From assembly GCA_913043285.1 (NCBI GenBank), contig CAJWML010000010.1, positions 1-64,000 on the forward strand: a DNA stretch of 64,000 nucleotides, read 5' to 3'. The position numbers and the translations under genes were made by a program. The notes under the pieces are model-generated. The model searched no databases, was not told the origin of the DNA, and saw nothing but the letters and a program-made list of their open reading frames with translations. This stretch comes from CAKZNE01 sp002695025. Lineage in GTDB: Bacteria; Bacteroidota; Bacteroidia; Flavobacteriales; Schleiferiaceae. Shown here in pieces: positions 17,184-26,695 of the stretch; the stretch's first letter is position 1, and the number at the start of each line of letters is the position of its first letter.

Positions 17184-18641
17184 ATGAACTTTGAAATTCA
17201 AAGTACTTTTGAAAAAACCAAATCCATTAACCAAGTCTTCATTCTGGCTTGCCTGACCTTTACCGTCCTTTTCCATAAAGCCGGGATCGGTTTGAACCTG
17301 GCTTTATTTTCCCTGCTGTTGCTCACCTACTGGTTTGCCCGGAAAAAGGAGGCCTTCAAGCTTACTTCGGTAAGAATAGCTGCTGCTGCCACGGTAATAA
17401 GCGCTTTGGCCACCACCTGGTACGGCACAGGAGATACCATTTTGTGGACGATCATCTGTCTTATGGTACTCAGCCAGTTCCTGCATTACCCTCAGGGAAG
17501 CATGCTCTTTTGGGAAAGTAAAACCCTGCTCCGCTTTATTATGGCACCCTGGTACGGCATGATCAGCCTTATCGGTACTGATAAGAGCGAAGGGGTGGAA
17601 TTCCGGCAAACCCGTATTAAAAAGATCCTGGTATTCCTGGTACTTCCTCTTTGTTTTACCCTCCTCTTTGCCTCTCTGTACCAAAATCTGAACCCCATCT
17701 TCGCAGATTACTTCAAGCGTACCCTGGATATGATCGACTTCAGCCTCCTCATTACCATTGCCCTCGGTATTGCCGTGATCTCTATAGCCATACTGCAGGT
17801 AATTCCTGAACGCATCCTTCTCCTGGACCGCTTATTCGGCAACAATTTTAACCCGGAAGGTACATCCTCATCACCCAATAATATTGAAAGGCAGGGTGGT
17901 ATCATCCTCTTTTCGCTTCTCAATATAACCTTGTTCATATTCCTGCTGAGCGATGTTTTCTTTTTACAGGACATCTGGCAAGGTGTGGCCGATGAATACG
18001 CCCATTATGTTCACCAGGGAGTGGGGCTCCTGATTTTTTCCATAGTGATTGCCACCGCTCTTATTCTTTACTATTTCCGGAATGCGGAGAACGCTTTGCT
18101 GCCGGGCCGCAATGCTTTAAAAATTTTGGCTATTACCTGGGTATTCCTTAACATCGGCATCACCTGCTCCACAGCCGCCAAAAATCTCCTGTACGTAGGC
18201 GAGTATTCTTTAAGCCTGAAAAGGATCGGGGTATTTATTTACCTCCTGCTGGCCCTCACTGGCCTCGTGGTAACCCTCGTGAAGTTGTACAAGCGTAAAA
18301 CCAACGCTTTCCTGATCCGCCAGGTGTACTGGTCATTCTTTATCCTTCTTACCCTTAACATCTGCATAGATTGGAGTACCACGGTGGTGCGCTACAATAT
18401 TCATCAACATATAAAATATGGACAGGAGTTGGATTGGGCCTACTTGCTCCGTATGGATACACGTACGCTGCCCCAGGTGGATGCCCATCGAAATGAGATA
18501 AAGATCAACGATAAAAAAGAACAGGATGAATTCCGGGAACGCCTGGCTTTTAAACGTGGAGAGGCAACACAGTACGCCCCGGACTGGAGAGAAATGCATG
18601 TAGCCCGGTTGTACGCCCAATCCTATTATATACAGCCATGA
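17184..18641 (+). CDS. DUF4173-like polytopic membrane protein
   Basis: Protein of 485 residues with about 12 hydrophobic helices followed by a charged cytoplasmic tail of about 70 residues (HRNEIKINDKKEQDEFRERL). The stretch DEYAHYVHQGVGLLIFSIVI (near residue 270) matches the Y-x-x-x-V-x-Q-G pattern of the DUF4153/DUF4173 family. Function is unknown. It follows the winged-helix regulator closely and overlaps the next small membrane gene by four bases (ATGA), so the operon continues into three small membrane proteins. Confidence 0.78.
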   Translation: MNFEIQSTFEKTKSINQVFILACLTFTVLFHKAGIGLNLALFSLLLLTYWFARKKEAFKLTSVRIAAAATVISALATTWYGTGDTILWTIICLMVLSQFLHYPQGSMLFWESKTLLRFIMAPWYGMISLIGTDKSEGVEFRQTRIKKILVFLVLPLCFTLLFASLYQNLNPIFADYFKRTLDMIDFSLLITIALGIAVISIAILQVIPERILLLDRLFGNNFNPEGTSSSPNNIERQGGIILFSLLNITLFIFLLSDVFFLQDIWQGVADEYAHYVHQGVGLLIFSIVIATALILYYFRNAENALLPGRNALKILAITWVFLNIGITCSTAAKNLLYVGEYSLSLKRIGVFIYLLLALTGLVVTLVKLYKRKTNAFLIRQVYWSFFILLTLNICIDWSTTVVRYNIHQHIKYGQELDWAYLLRMDTRTLPQVDAHRNEIKINDKKEQDEFRERLAFKRGEATQYAPDWREMHVARLYAQSYYIQP

Positions 18642-19048
18642 GAAAAGGTCTTTCTTTTCCCAAGTCGCTGTTCTTTTACAGCTGTACCATTATACTGGGC
18701 ACGGCAAGTTTGCTTTTAGGGGAAACCAACCTTCAAAGACTCTTAAGTCATCCTTTACAAAGCCTGGGGTCCCTATGCTCATTTGCCATGTTAGCCTACG
18801 CGTTTTGCCTGCCTCTCTGGCTGGTTATACTTCCTTATTTTGGTGTGTTTGGTAACTGGCAACGTAAACTGGGCCTACCTGCCCTGCTCTGTTTTAATGC
18901 GGGCTTTGGCTTACTTTTAGGACTGGGCTGGGCTTTAATGCTTCAAGATATTGGTGACCTGGGCTTCTTCCTGCCCTTTATTATGGCTGCCTGCGTTTCC
19001 GGAATTTTTACGGCTCTGCTATTTCATTTACCTTTCCGTAAAACCTGA
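18638..19048 (+). CDS. Small tandem membrane paralogue 1
   Basis: Protein of 136 residues with about four transmembrane helices. The N terminus FPKSLFFYSCTIILGTASLL resembles those of the next two genes (KS, aromatic, T, then leucine/glycine-rich helix), and the last two helices follow the same layout. The start overlaps the DUF4173 gene stop. No catalytic or transport motif is visible. Confidence 0.72.
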   Translation: MRKGLSFPKSLFFYSCTIILGTASLLLGETNLQRLLSHPLQSLGSLCSFAMLAYAFCLPLWLVILPYFGVFGNWQRKLGLPALLCFNAGFGLLLGLGWALMLQDIGDLGFFLPFIMAACVSGIFTALLFHLPFRKT

Positions 19049-19049
19049 T

Positions 19050-19439
19050 ATGCCGAATATATTCAGCAAATCCATCCTGCTGTTTATGCTTACCGTACTG
19101 GCGGGAAACGCTTTATTGCTCTTTCTCCCGGCCTGGCCTATTGGGTCCACGGGGGAGTTCTTTATCGTGACATCCGCTATGGTTATTTTTGGTTCTCCCA
19201 TTATAGTACCCTGTATGTTCTTCTATTGGGTTATGGGGACTTTTAAGCCCTTCCCTCCGCTAAACTATTTTTTGGGCGCGGCTTTTGGTCTGGTATTGAG
19301 TACCACCCTTACGCTTATGGCCGAGCTTTTTGTACAGGAAGCCGTTTGGGCGTTTACCTGGCCTTTTATAGTAGCCGCTACCCTTAGCGCGCTGGGTATA
19401 GAACTGCTCTTTATCCGGGCTTCCCGTTCTGGAAGATGA
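19050..19439 (+). CDS. Small tandem membrane paralogue 2
   Basis: Protein of 129 residues with about four helices (SKSILLFMLTVLAGNALLLF; STGEFFIVTSAMVIFGSPII; a central FYWVMGTFKPFPPLNYFLG; and a final helix). The ATG at 19050 is one base after the preceding stop; an earlier in-frame start at 18951 would overlap paralogue 1 for about 100 bases and is rejected. The central F-x-x-P-P/D-x-L-x-Y-x-L pattern is shared with paralogue 3 (HFTKPDPKLYYILNVALG). Function unknown. Confidence 0.7.
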   Translation: MPNIFSKSILLFMLTVLAGNALLLFLPAWPIGSTGEFFIVTSAMVIFGSPIIVPCMFFYWVMGTFKPFPPLNYFLGAAFGLVLSTTLTLMAELFVQEAVWAFTWPFIVAATLSALGIELLFIRASRSGR

Positions 19440-19454
19440 GTTAAATTAGCAAGG

Positions 19455-19895
19455 ATGATCCGCAAATCTATAACCTACTTTTTCCTGACCTTATTACTGG
19501 GAAGTATCATCCTGGCGCTTATCTCCATGACCCTAGCCGGTAACCCGGAGTGGGAGACCATTCCTATAACTGGGGGTGTTATACTGGGTAGTTTCTTTAT
19601 CAGTTTTCTGTTTGCGCTTCCCCTTCTTATTCCCATCCTTATTTTTTACGGCATTCTTCACTTTACCAAACCTGATCCAAAGTTGTATTACATCCTCAAT
19701 GTAGCATTAGGACCTGTATTAACCTCTATATGGATATTTGCGGTGAGCACTTTTGTTAAGGAGAAACCACTATACTTTGTCCAGTATTGGATTGCATATG
19801 GTTTAGGTTCAGCCATGGCCGGCTTTCTAGTTACCTATTTTGATTTGAAAAGCTACTTACAACCTTTATTTAAAGATCCCCGAAAGTTATACTAG
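19455..19895 (+). CDS. Small tandem membrane paralogue 3
   Basis: Protein of 146 residues, about four helices, beginning MIRKSITYFFLTLLLGSIIL. AAGG lies seven bases before the ATG and may be its ribosome-binding site. It resembles paralogue 2 over most of its length, with a short cytoplasmic tail (DLKSYLQPLFKDPRKLY). It ends the membrane-protein run; recG follows after 31 bases with its own TAATTTGC stretch. Function unknown. Confidence 0.7.
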   Translation: MIRKSITYFFLTLLLGSIILALISMTLAGNPEWETIPITGGVILGSFFISFLFALPLLIPILIFYGILHFTKPDPKLYYILNVALGPVLTSIWIFAVSTFVKEKPLYFVQYWIAYGLGSAMAGFLVTYFDLKSYLQPLFKDPRKLY

Positions 19896-19926
19896 CTTAT
19901 CCATCGCGGAGTTTTTAATTTGCAGT

Positions 19927-22035
19927 GTGCAGCATTATACGCTCGATACATCCATTGAATACCTGAAAGGCGTAGGTCCCGCCAAAGCCGAGCTCCTCAA
20001 GAAAGAAGCTCAGATATTCTCTTTTGGTGACCTGCTGCACCTCTTTCCCTTCCGCTATGTAGACCGTTCGCAATTCTACACCATCGCGGAGATCCGCGAT
20101 GCGGATACCGAAGTGCAGATAGTGGGACGCATCACCCAACTTGAGGAGGTAGCGGGTAAAGGCCGCCACAAGCGTTTAGTAGCTACTTTTACGGACAAGA
20201 CCGGTTCTGTAGAGCTGGTATGGTTCCAGGGGGCCCGCTGGATCAAAACGGCCCTTAAGGTGAATGAGCCTTACGTATTGTTTGGTAAACCCAATTGGTA
20301 CCTGAACAAATTCAGTTTCCCCCACCCGGAACTGGAACTGCTGGAAGATTTTAAAGCCAGTCCGCTGAAAGGCCTGCAACCGGTATACCCCAGCACGGAA
20401 AAGCTGAACGCCAAAGGCCTGAATTCACGTGGTATCTCCAAACTGCTCAAAAACCTTATCCCACAGCTCAAAGGAGCTATACAGGAAGTTCTCCCGGACT
20501 ACCTCATCTCACGCTATCACCTCCAAAGCCTGGAGAAAGCCTACGTGGATGTACACTTCCCCTCCAACCTGGAAGAATTGGAGCAAGCCCGCAGGAGGCT
20601 CAAGTTCAACGAACTTTTCTTTTTGCAAATGGAGCTGATCCGCCAGAAGGAAGTGCACCGCCACAAATACCGAGGCTTTGCCTTTAGGGAGCTGGGGGAA
20701 AATTTCAACCGCTTTTTTGAGGGAATACTGCCCTTTGAATTAACCGGTGCGCAAAAAAGGGTACTGAAGGAAATACGGCAGGATATCCGCAACGGTGCCC
20801 ACATGAACCGCCTGGTACAGGGAGACGTAGGCAGCGGCAAGACCATTGTGGCGCTGATGGCCGCCCTGATGGCCATTGACAACGGCTTCCAGGCCTGCCT
20901 GATGGCGCCCACCGAAATACTGGCCAACCAGCACTACCAGGGCCTGAGCGAACTGACGGCCGATCTTCCCATCAACATAGCGCTGCTCACCGGTTCCACA
21001 AAAGCTTCGGAGCGCAAGGTTCTGCATGAACAACTCCAGAACGGGGAGCTGCACCTGCTGGTAGGCACTCATGCCCTGCTGGAAGAAAAAGTAAAGTACA
21101 AGAACCTGGGCCTTGCCATTGTGGATGAGCAACACCGCTTTGGGGTAGCCCAGCGCGCACGGCTCTGGAAAAAGAACGCCCTGCCACCCCATATCCTCAT
21201 CATGACGGCCACGCCTATCCCCCGCACCCTGGCCATGACCTTATACGGTAACCTGGATATTTCGGTGATTGATGAACTGCCCCCCGGCCGCAAACCCATT
21301 ACCACGGTACACCGCTTTGATACCAACCGCTTAAAAGTGTTTGGTTTTTTGAAGGAAGAAATTGCCAAAGGCCGCCAGGTGTATATTGTATACCCGCTGA
21401 TTGAAGAATCCGAAAAAATGGATTACAAAGATCTTATGGATGGTTACGAGAGCGTAGTACGCGCTTTTCCGAAACCAGATTACCAGGTGAGCATTGTACA
21501 CGGCAAAATGAAACCGGCCGACAAGGATTTTGAGATGCAGCGCTTTGCCAGCGGAAAAACGCAGATACTGGTAGCCACCACCGTTATTGAGGTGGGCGTG
21601 AATGTGCCCAACGCTTCGGTAATGGTGATTGAAAGTTCCGAACGTTTCGGGCTAAGCCAGTTGCACCAGCTACGGGGCCGCGTGGGGCGCGGAGCCGAAA
21701 AAAGCTACTGCGTACTGATGACCGGGAATAAACTGAGCAATGAAGCCAAAACGCGCATTAAGACCATGGTGCGCACCAACGATGGTTTTGAGATTGCGGA
21801 GGTGGATATGAAACTGCGCGGTCCCGGTGATATGATGGGCACCCGCCAGAGCGGGGTCCTGGACCTTAAGATTGCCGATATCACCAAAGATGCCGGAATA
21901 CTGAAAGAAGCGCGGGAAGCGGCCATCTCGGTTTTTGAAAAAGATCCCCAGCTTAAAAGGAGCGAGCACATCGTTCTGAAAAATGCCTTCCTGGCGCGCA
22001 CCAAAGGCAAGATCCAATGGAGTCGTATATCCTGA
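19927..22035 (+). CDS. recG: ATP-dependent DNA helicase RecG
   Basis: Branched-DNA helicase that regresses stalled replication forks and processes Holliday junctions. The 702-residue length is normal. The N-terminal wedge/OB region (VQIVGRITQLEEVAGKGR) is followed by the SF2 core: Walker A GDVGSGKT, DEQH box (IVDEQHRFGV), TATPIPRTLAM, and the helicase C-terminal motif LHQLRGRVGRG. The start is GTG at 19927 (MQHYTLDTSIEYLKGVGPAKA), just after TTAATTTGCA, which may be a -7 element and would give a very short leader. Neighbours are unrelated. Confidence 0.96.
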   Translation: MQHYTLDTSIEYLKGVGPAKAELLKKEAQIFSFGDLLHLFPFRYVDRSQFYTIAEIRDADTEVQIVGRITQLEEVAGKGRHKRLVATFTDKTGSVELVWFQGARWIKTALKVNEPYVLFGKPNWYLNKFSFPHPELELLEDFKASPLKGLQPVYPSTEKLNAKGLNSRGISKLLKNLIPQLKGAIQEVLPDYLISRYHLQSLEKAYVDVHFPSNLEELEQARRRLKFNELFFLQMELIRQKEVHRHKYRGFAFRELGENFNRFFEGILPFELTGAQKRVLKEIRQDIRNGAHMNRLVQGDVGSGKTIVALMAALMAIDNGFQACLMAPTEILANQHYQGLSELTADLPINIALLTGSTKASERKVLHEQLQNGELHLLVGTHALLEEKVKYKNLGLAIVDEQHRFGVAQRARLWKKNALPPHILIMTATPIPRTLAMTLYGNLDISVIDELPPGRKPITTVHRFDTNRLKVFGFLKEEIAKGRQVYIVYPLIEESEKMDYKDLMDGYESVVRAFPKPDYQVSIVHGKMKPADKDFEMQRFASGKTQILVATTVIEVGVNVPNASVMVIESSERFGLSQLHQLRGRVGRGAEKSYCVLMTGNKLSNEAKTRIKTMVRTNDGFEIAEVDMKLRGPGDMMGTRQSGVLDLKIADITKDAGILKEAREAAISVFEKDPQLKRSEHIVLKNAFLARTKGKIQWSRIS

Positions 22036-22044
22036 TAGATTTTA

Positions 22045-22052
22045 TACTTTCG
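22045..22052 (+). promoter_or_regulatory. Putative -7 element (TACTTTCG) for the glycan export cluster
   Basis: TACTTTCG is one base from TAnnTTTG. It lies 22 bases before the TTG start at 22075, just after recG, and could drive the ABC transporter and glycosyltransferase genes. Confidence 0.4.
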
Positions 22053-22074
22053 GTTTTCAGATCAACAACCCACT

Positions 22075-22902
22075 TTGAGCAGGAACAGAACGGTTATAAC
22101 CCCACAGGGTAATTCAGTTTCCAAAGCACTCCGCGAGCTTTTTCAAAACCCGGACCTGCTATGGACCTTTACCTATCGTGACATACGGGTGCGCTACGCA
22201 CAAACTTACCTGGGCCTGGCGTGGAGCCTTATCCAGCCGCTCTTTGGCCTGGCAGCCGTATTCGTGCTGTTCTTTAAGATTGCCGGGGTACAAACCGGGG
22301 AGATCCCCTACCTGTCCTTTGCGCTTAGCGGCCTTATTTTCTGGAACTACTTCAGTTATGTGGTCACCCAATCATCCGCCAGCCTGGTGAATGTGCAAAC
22401 CATGATCAAGAAGATCTACTTTCCGCGCCTGGCACTGCCCATCGGTAAAAGTTTTGTGGGGCTTATCGACTTTGGCGTAGCCCTTCTTCTTCTTTTTATC
22501 GTCAACCTCGTTTTAGGGCAACCCCTGGCAGGACTACTGTTTTTCCCGCTTATCCTACTCCTTACCGCACTCACCGCAGTAGGGATCGGAATGATCATCA
22601 GCTCGGTTTCCCTGCGCTACCGTGACTTGCAACAGATCATACCCTTTGCCTTGCAACTGCTGTTCTTTATTACACCGGTAGCCTACCCGCAGGCCTTGCT
22701 TTCCAGCGTAATTCCCGATGAATGGAGCTGGCTGGTCTATTTTAACCCGATAACCGGTTTCCTGGAGCTCTTTCGGGGCCTTCTGTACGGTGGCGAAATA
22801 AGCCCTCTGGTATGGATCTCGGTGGTCAGTGCCGTGATCATTTTTGTGGCCGGGGTATTATTCTTTATCCGTACCGATAAAAAAATGGCTGATCATATAT
22901 GA
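22075..22902 (+). CDS. wzm: ABC-2 type polysaccharide export permease
   Basis: Membrane subunit of an ABC exporter that moves lipid-linked glycan across the cytoplasmic membrane, 275 residues, about six helices. The N-terminal signature DIRVRYAQTYLGLAWSLIQP is that of Wzm/TagG/KpsM permeases. Start is TTG at 22075 (MSRNRTVITPQGNSVSKAL). The next start (22899) overlaps its stop (ATGA), coupling it to the ATPase. The polymer is not identifiable, but a sulfotransferase and two GT2 enzymes follow. Confidence 0.9.
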   Translation: MSRNRTVITPQGNSVSKALRELFQNPDLLWTFTYRDIRVRYAQTYLGLAWSLIQPLFGLAAVFVLFFKIAGVQTGEIPYLSFALSGLIFWNYFSYVVTQSSASLVNVQTMIKKIYFPRLALPIGKSFVGLIDFGVALLLLFIVNLVLGQPLAGLLFFPLILLLTALTAVGIGMIISSVSLRYRDLQQIIPFALQLLFFITPVAYPQALLSSVIPDEWSWLVYFNPITGFLELFRGLLYGGEISPLVWISVVSAVIIFVAGVLFFIRTDKKMADHI

Positions 22903-24080
22903 AGGACATTGCGGTACATATCGAAAAGCTCTCTAAGCAGTATGAGATAAAAACGCAGGGCAGGCACCAGACCTTCAAGGCACTGGATTCGGTTTCGCTG
23001 AAAGTAGAGCGCGGAAAGATCCTGGGCATCATCGGCTCCAACGGGGCCGGTAAATCCACCCTCTTGAAAATACTCTCACGCATCACCTACCCCACCTCCG
23101 GACGGGTAAGCATTGAAGGACGGCTGGCTTCGCTGCTGGAAGTAGGTACCGGCTTTCATTCCGAACTGAGCGGTCGGGAGAATATATTTCTCAACGGTTC
23201 CATCCTCGGAATGTCTCGACAGGAGATCAGGGCCAAATTTGACGACATCGTAGAGTTTTCCGGTATTGAAAAATTTATTGACACTCCCGTAAAACACTAT
23301 AGCAGTGGCATGTACGTACGCCTGGCTTTCTCTGTGGCCGCCAACCTCACCCCGGAAATACTGATCATTGATGAAGTGCTGGCCGTTGGAGACGCCCAGT
23401 TCCAGGAAAAATGCCTGCGCAAAATGGATGAGGCCAAATCAGCCGAAGGGCGCACCATTCTTTTTGTGAGCCACAATATGACCGCTATCAATCACCTTTG
23501 CGATGAGGTGGTGTGGCTGCAGGAGGGAAAGATCAAACAGATAGGGGAAGCCCGCGAGATCACCCGTAATTACCTCCGGGATATGCAGCAAATATCCCAG
23601 GAAGTAGAACTCCGTGAACGCAAGGACCGCAAGGGTACTGGTGAGGCTATACTCACCCGCCTGGAATGGCTGAGCCCTCAGAAAGGCACCCTGATTTCCG
23701 GTCAGCCAGCCACCTTAAAGATAGATTACTATTCTGCTCACCTGGACACTTTGGGAAACATCCGCTGTGTATTCAACGTATTTAAAGGAGAGCAGGAATT
23801 TGTGGTGAGCCTGAACAACGATATGAGCGGGCACGCCCTGCACCAGGTGCCGGGCACCGGCTCGTTATACTGCCACTTTGAGCATTTGCCTTTTATGCAC
23901 GGAGAGTATACGGTTACCTGCAACCTTTTTGTGAACGGGCTGCGCAGTGACCGCGTAGAACAGGCTTTCCGCTTTAAGGTAGCCAAAGGCGATTATTACC
24001 ATTCCGGCTATCAAAGCACCGAAAACAGGCCGGGCATTTATATAGAGCAGCAATGGGATGCCACACCCCCGGCATACTAG
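22899..24080 (+). CDS. wzt: ABC transporter ATPase for polysaccharide export, Wzt type
   Basis: ATPase subunit of 393 residues. The nucleotide-binding domain has Walker A GSNGAGKST, signature motif HYSSGMYVRL, Walker B ILIIDEVLAVGD and the H-loop SHN. After residue about 245 there is an extra domain of about 150 residues rich in beta strands, the position and kind of the Wzt C-terminal carbohydrate-binding domain, which recognises a capped polymer end in O-antigen exporters. That suggests polymer length is set by a terminal modification, possibly sulfate. Confidence 0.92.
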   Translation: MKDIAVHIEKLSKQYEIKTQGRHQTFKALDSVSLKVERGKILGIIGSNGAGKSTLLKILSRITYPTSGRVSIEGRLASLLEVGTGFHSELSGRENIFLNGSILGMSRQEIRAKFDDIVEFSGIEKFIDTPVKHYSSGMYVRLAFSVAANLTPEILIIDEVLAVGDAQFQEKCLRKMDEAKSAEGRTILFVSHNMTAINHLCDEVVWLQEGKIKQIGEAREITRNYLRDMQQISQEVELRERKDRKGTGEAILTRLEWLSPQKGTLISGQPATLKIDYYSAHLDTLGNIRCVFNVFKGEQEFVVSLNNDMSGHALHQVPGTGSLYCHFEHLPFMHGEYTVTCNLFVNGLRSDRVEQAFRFKVAKGDYYHSGYQSTENRPGIYIEQQWDATPPAY

Positions 24081-24152
24081 ATGCCTATATTCTTGCTTTG
24101 TGTTTGGTCCTGAGGCCTAAAATTAATTTTCTTTGAAGTTCAAAATCCCATC

Positions 24153-24803
24153 ATGGCCCATAAACAGCCTTACATCATCATCGGCATGCACCGCAGCGGC
24201 ACCTCCCTGGTAGCCAAAGTGCTGGAAAAGGCCGGCATTTTTATGGGAGTCATCAAAGATCATAATTACGAGGCCATGCACTTCCTGAGCCTCAACCAAC
24301 AAACACTCTGGGCGGCAGGAGCCAGCTGGCTGGACCCGAAAGTACCGGCCCGGGAGTTTTACCGGACCATCCCGGAGCATGAATTATACCGCGAGCATTT
24401 TCGCCTGAACACCAGCTTTCAGAAATTGGCCAACTCCTTAAAAAAACCGGATTGGGGCTGGAAAGATCCCCGAAACACCTTTACCCTGGCCATGTGGCTG
24501 GAAATGTTCCCGCAGGCTAAGGTGATACACGTGTTCCGGAACGGAGAAGAAGTGGCTAAGAGCCTCCGGAAAAGAAACAATAAACCGGGTGAGGTTCACG
24601 ACAGCCGCCTGAATGATATGGAATTCAACCTGGCCCTTTGGGACAAATACCTGCAACAGGCACGGTCCTTCCAAGGCCTGGGCCATCGCTTCCTGGAGAT
24701 CAATTATACCGATATAGTCTCGGGAAATGCAGAAGCCATTGGAAAACTGGAGAAGTTCTGTAATCGCAAATTAGTAGGTTTGTTTGCCAAATACGTGCGG
24801 TAG
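24153..24803 (+). CDS. Sulfotransferase (PAPS-dependent), glycan-modifying
   Basis: Cytosolic enzyme of 216 residues that would transfer sulfate from PAPS to a sugar. The 5'-phosphosulfate loop IIGMHRSGTSLVAKVLEKAG is at residues 9-28, and the 3'-phosphate site VFRNGEEVAKSLRKR (R-N-x6-S) is in the middle. It resembles sulfotransferases of bacterial glycan clusters. It is the first gene after wzt (72-base gap) and is immediately followed by a GT2 gene with no gap. The acceptor is unknown. No PAPS synthesis genes are in the window. Confidence 0.88.
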   Translation: MAHKQPYIIIGMHRSGTSLVAKVLEKAGIFMGVIKDHNYEAMHFLSLNQQTLWAAGASWLDPKVPAREFYRTIPEHELYREHFRLNTSFQKLANSLKKPDWGWKDPRNTFTLAMWLEMFPQAKVIHVFRNGEEVAKSLRKRNNKPGEVHDSRLNDMEFNLALWDKYLQQARSFQGLGHRFLEINYTDIVSGNAEAIGKLEKFCNRKLVGLFAKYVR

Positions 24804-25832
24804 ATGCCGAGAGTATCCGTAATTATTCCCAACTACAACCATGCTCCTTTTTTAAGGGAACGCATTGACTCGGTATTGAACCAGACTTTCCAGGATTTTG
24901 AACTCATACTCCTGGACGATTGCAGTACGGATGATAGTCTTTCCATTTTGAAGGAATATGCGGCAAAAGACCCGAGAATATCCCTGCATCCCAATACCCA
25001 AAACTCCGGAAGCCCCTTTGCCCAGTGGAACAAAGGTGTTGGAATGGCCAACGCGGATATCATCTGGATAGCGGAGAGTGATGACAGCTGTCTCCCGCAC
25101 TTCCTGGAAAAGGTATTGCCAGTACTGGAAAATAATGCAGAGGCAGGGATCGCCTATTGCCAATCCGACCTGGTAGACGAAGAAGGCAGGCTCATTAACA
25201 ACTACCTGGAAAACCTGGAGTTTATTTATCATTCCGAACACTGGCGCAGTAATTTTATCCAAAATGGCGAGTGGGTATGCCGGGAGTGGATGCTGTTCCA
25301 CAACCCCATACCCAATGCCAGTGGATGCCTCATACGCAAAAAGGCCTACCAACAAGCCGGTGGCGCAGATCCCGCTATGCGGTTGAATGGCGACTGGTTC
25401 CTCTATACAAAGATCCTGAGCCAATGGAAACTCGGTTTTGTGGCAGAAACCCTAAACCATTTCCGGGTGCATCAGCACACCCAAAGAGCACGGACCCGCA
25501 CTACCTATAAAGTCTATGATGAGATCATTGAGATCAACCGCTACATTGTGCAAAACATTCCAGGCTCCGAAAAAAACGCAGCAGAAGCCTTAAAAAGAGT
25601 AGCCGGGTGGTGGGCCGGTAGTTTGCCGTACCAGAAGTGGAACCGCCAAAGCTGGAAGGCCAACCTCAGGCTGTACCGCACCTTCAACACCTATAAGAGC
25701 AGGCTCATCCTGGGCATTGTTTACATATTTGCTTTTGTAAGCATCCGGAAGGTCCTGAAGACGCTGGGCCTGATCAAAGCCGCTAAAAAAGTAAGGGGGA
25801 CCTTGTTTCCCGGTAAATACTTCAATAACTGA
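24804..25832 (+). CDS. Family 2 glycosyltransferase
   Basis: GT-A glycosyltransferase of 342 residues. The N-terminal domain begins VSVIIPNYNHAPFLRERIDS and contains LLDDCSTDDS; the metal-binding DxD-like acid is WIAESDD near residue 90. The C-terminal third is lysine-rich with a hydrophobic stretch (LILGIVYIFAFV), perhaps membrane-associated. The ATG begins directly after the sulfotransferase stop, and the following GT2 start overlaps its stop by one base (TGATG). Confidence 0.9.
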   Translation: MPRVSVIIPNYNHAPFLRERIDSVLNQTFQDFELILLDDCSTDDSLSILKEYAAKDPRISLHPNTQNSGSPFAQWNKGVGMANADIIWIAESDDSCLPHFLEKVLPVLENNAEAGIAYCQSDLVDEEGRLINNYLENLEFIYHSEHWRSNFIQNGEWVCREWMLFHNPIPNASGCLIRKKAYQQAGGADPAMRLNGDWFLYTKILSQWKLGFVAETLNHFRVHQHTQRARTRTTYKVYDEIIEINRYIVQNIPGSEKNAAEALKRVAGWWAGSLPYQKWNRQSWKANLRLYRTFNTYKSRLILGIVYIFAFVSIRKVLKTLGLIKAAKKVRGTLFPGKYFNN

Positions 25833-26695
25833 TGCCTTTTTTCTCCGTTATCATACCGGTTTACGAAGGTGAAAGCACCATTGAGGAGACCTTGCGGTCC
25901 GTGACCTCGCAAAGCTTTACGGATTACGAGATCCTATTGGTGAACGATGGCAGTACCGATGCCACCGTTTCTTTATTGCGATCTTTCAAAAAAGCCCACC
26001 CTCAAAGGGACATTACCCTGATAGAGCAGGACAACCGGGGTTTGGGGGCAGCACGCAACGCGGCTATTCAGGCGGCAACGGGAAAATACTGTGTACTGCT
26101 GGATGCGGATGATCTTTGGAAACCGGAAAAGTTAGAGGTACTGCACCAGGAGATTATCCGGCATGAGCCTGCGATGTTGTATCATCCGGTAGTTACCTTC
26201 GGCTTGCAAAAGCATTGGCAACGTAAAGCCTGGCCCGTGAAGTCGATCCGGGAACTGGTACTGAAGGGCAACCCTATTGTACCATCAGCAGTGGCCCTGT
26301 TTTCTGACCTCGCCAAAGCGCATCCTTTTGTGACGGATGAAGCTTACCATGGCGCTGAAGACCTTTTTCTTTGGATCACTTTACTGCATGAAGGGCATAA
26401 CCTGCATTTCTTTCCCGCCCCGCTTACCCTCTACCGTGAAGAAGGTGGTATGAGTACCCGCCTGGACGAGCATTTAAAGAAAGTGATTAGCGTATTCCGG
26501 CATTTTGCAGAGGCAGAGATCATTTCTGCAGAGTTGCTTGAAAAGGCCATCCGTAGGAAACACTATGAAGCTGCCCGTTTTAACCACAAGCGGAGCCTCC
26601 ATCGCGAGGCAGGCTGGCATTACTCTGCATCCCGTTCCTATGCTCCGAAAAGCCTGGCGCTGCGCTTGATGAATTACCTACGGATTAGCACGTAA
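25832..26695 (+). CDS. Family 2 glycosyltransferase
   Basis: Second GT2 enzyme, 287 residues, beginning FFSVIIPVYEGESTIEETLR. It has the nucleotide-binding VNDGSTDATVSLL and the metal-binding LLDADDLW (DADD) near residue 90. The C-terminal region has HGAEDLFLWITLLHEGH, typical of the ED acid pair used in catalysis. The start shares one base with the stop of the preceding GT2. The last 18 bases overlap the convergent O-antigen ligase-like gene. Confidence 0.9.
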   Translation: MPFFSVIIPVYEGESTIEETLRSVTSQSFTDYEILLVNDGSTDATVSLLRSFKKAHPQRDITLIEQDNRGLGAARNAAIQAATGKYCVLLDADDLWKPEKLEVLHQEIIRHEPAMLYHPVVTFGLQKHWQRKAWPVKSIRELVLKGNPIVPSAVALFSDLAKAHPFVTDEAYHGAEDLFLWITLLHEGHNLHFFPAPLTLYREEGGMSTRLDEHLKKVISVFRHFAEAEIISAELLEKAIRRKHYEAARFNHKRSLHREAGWHYSASRSYAPKSLALRLMNYLRIST

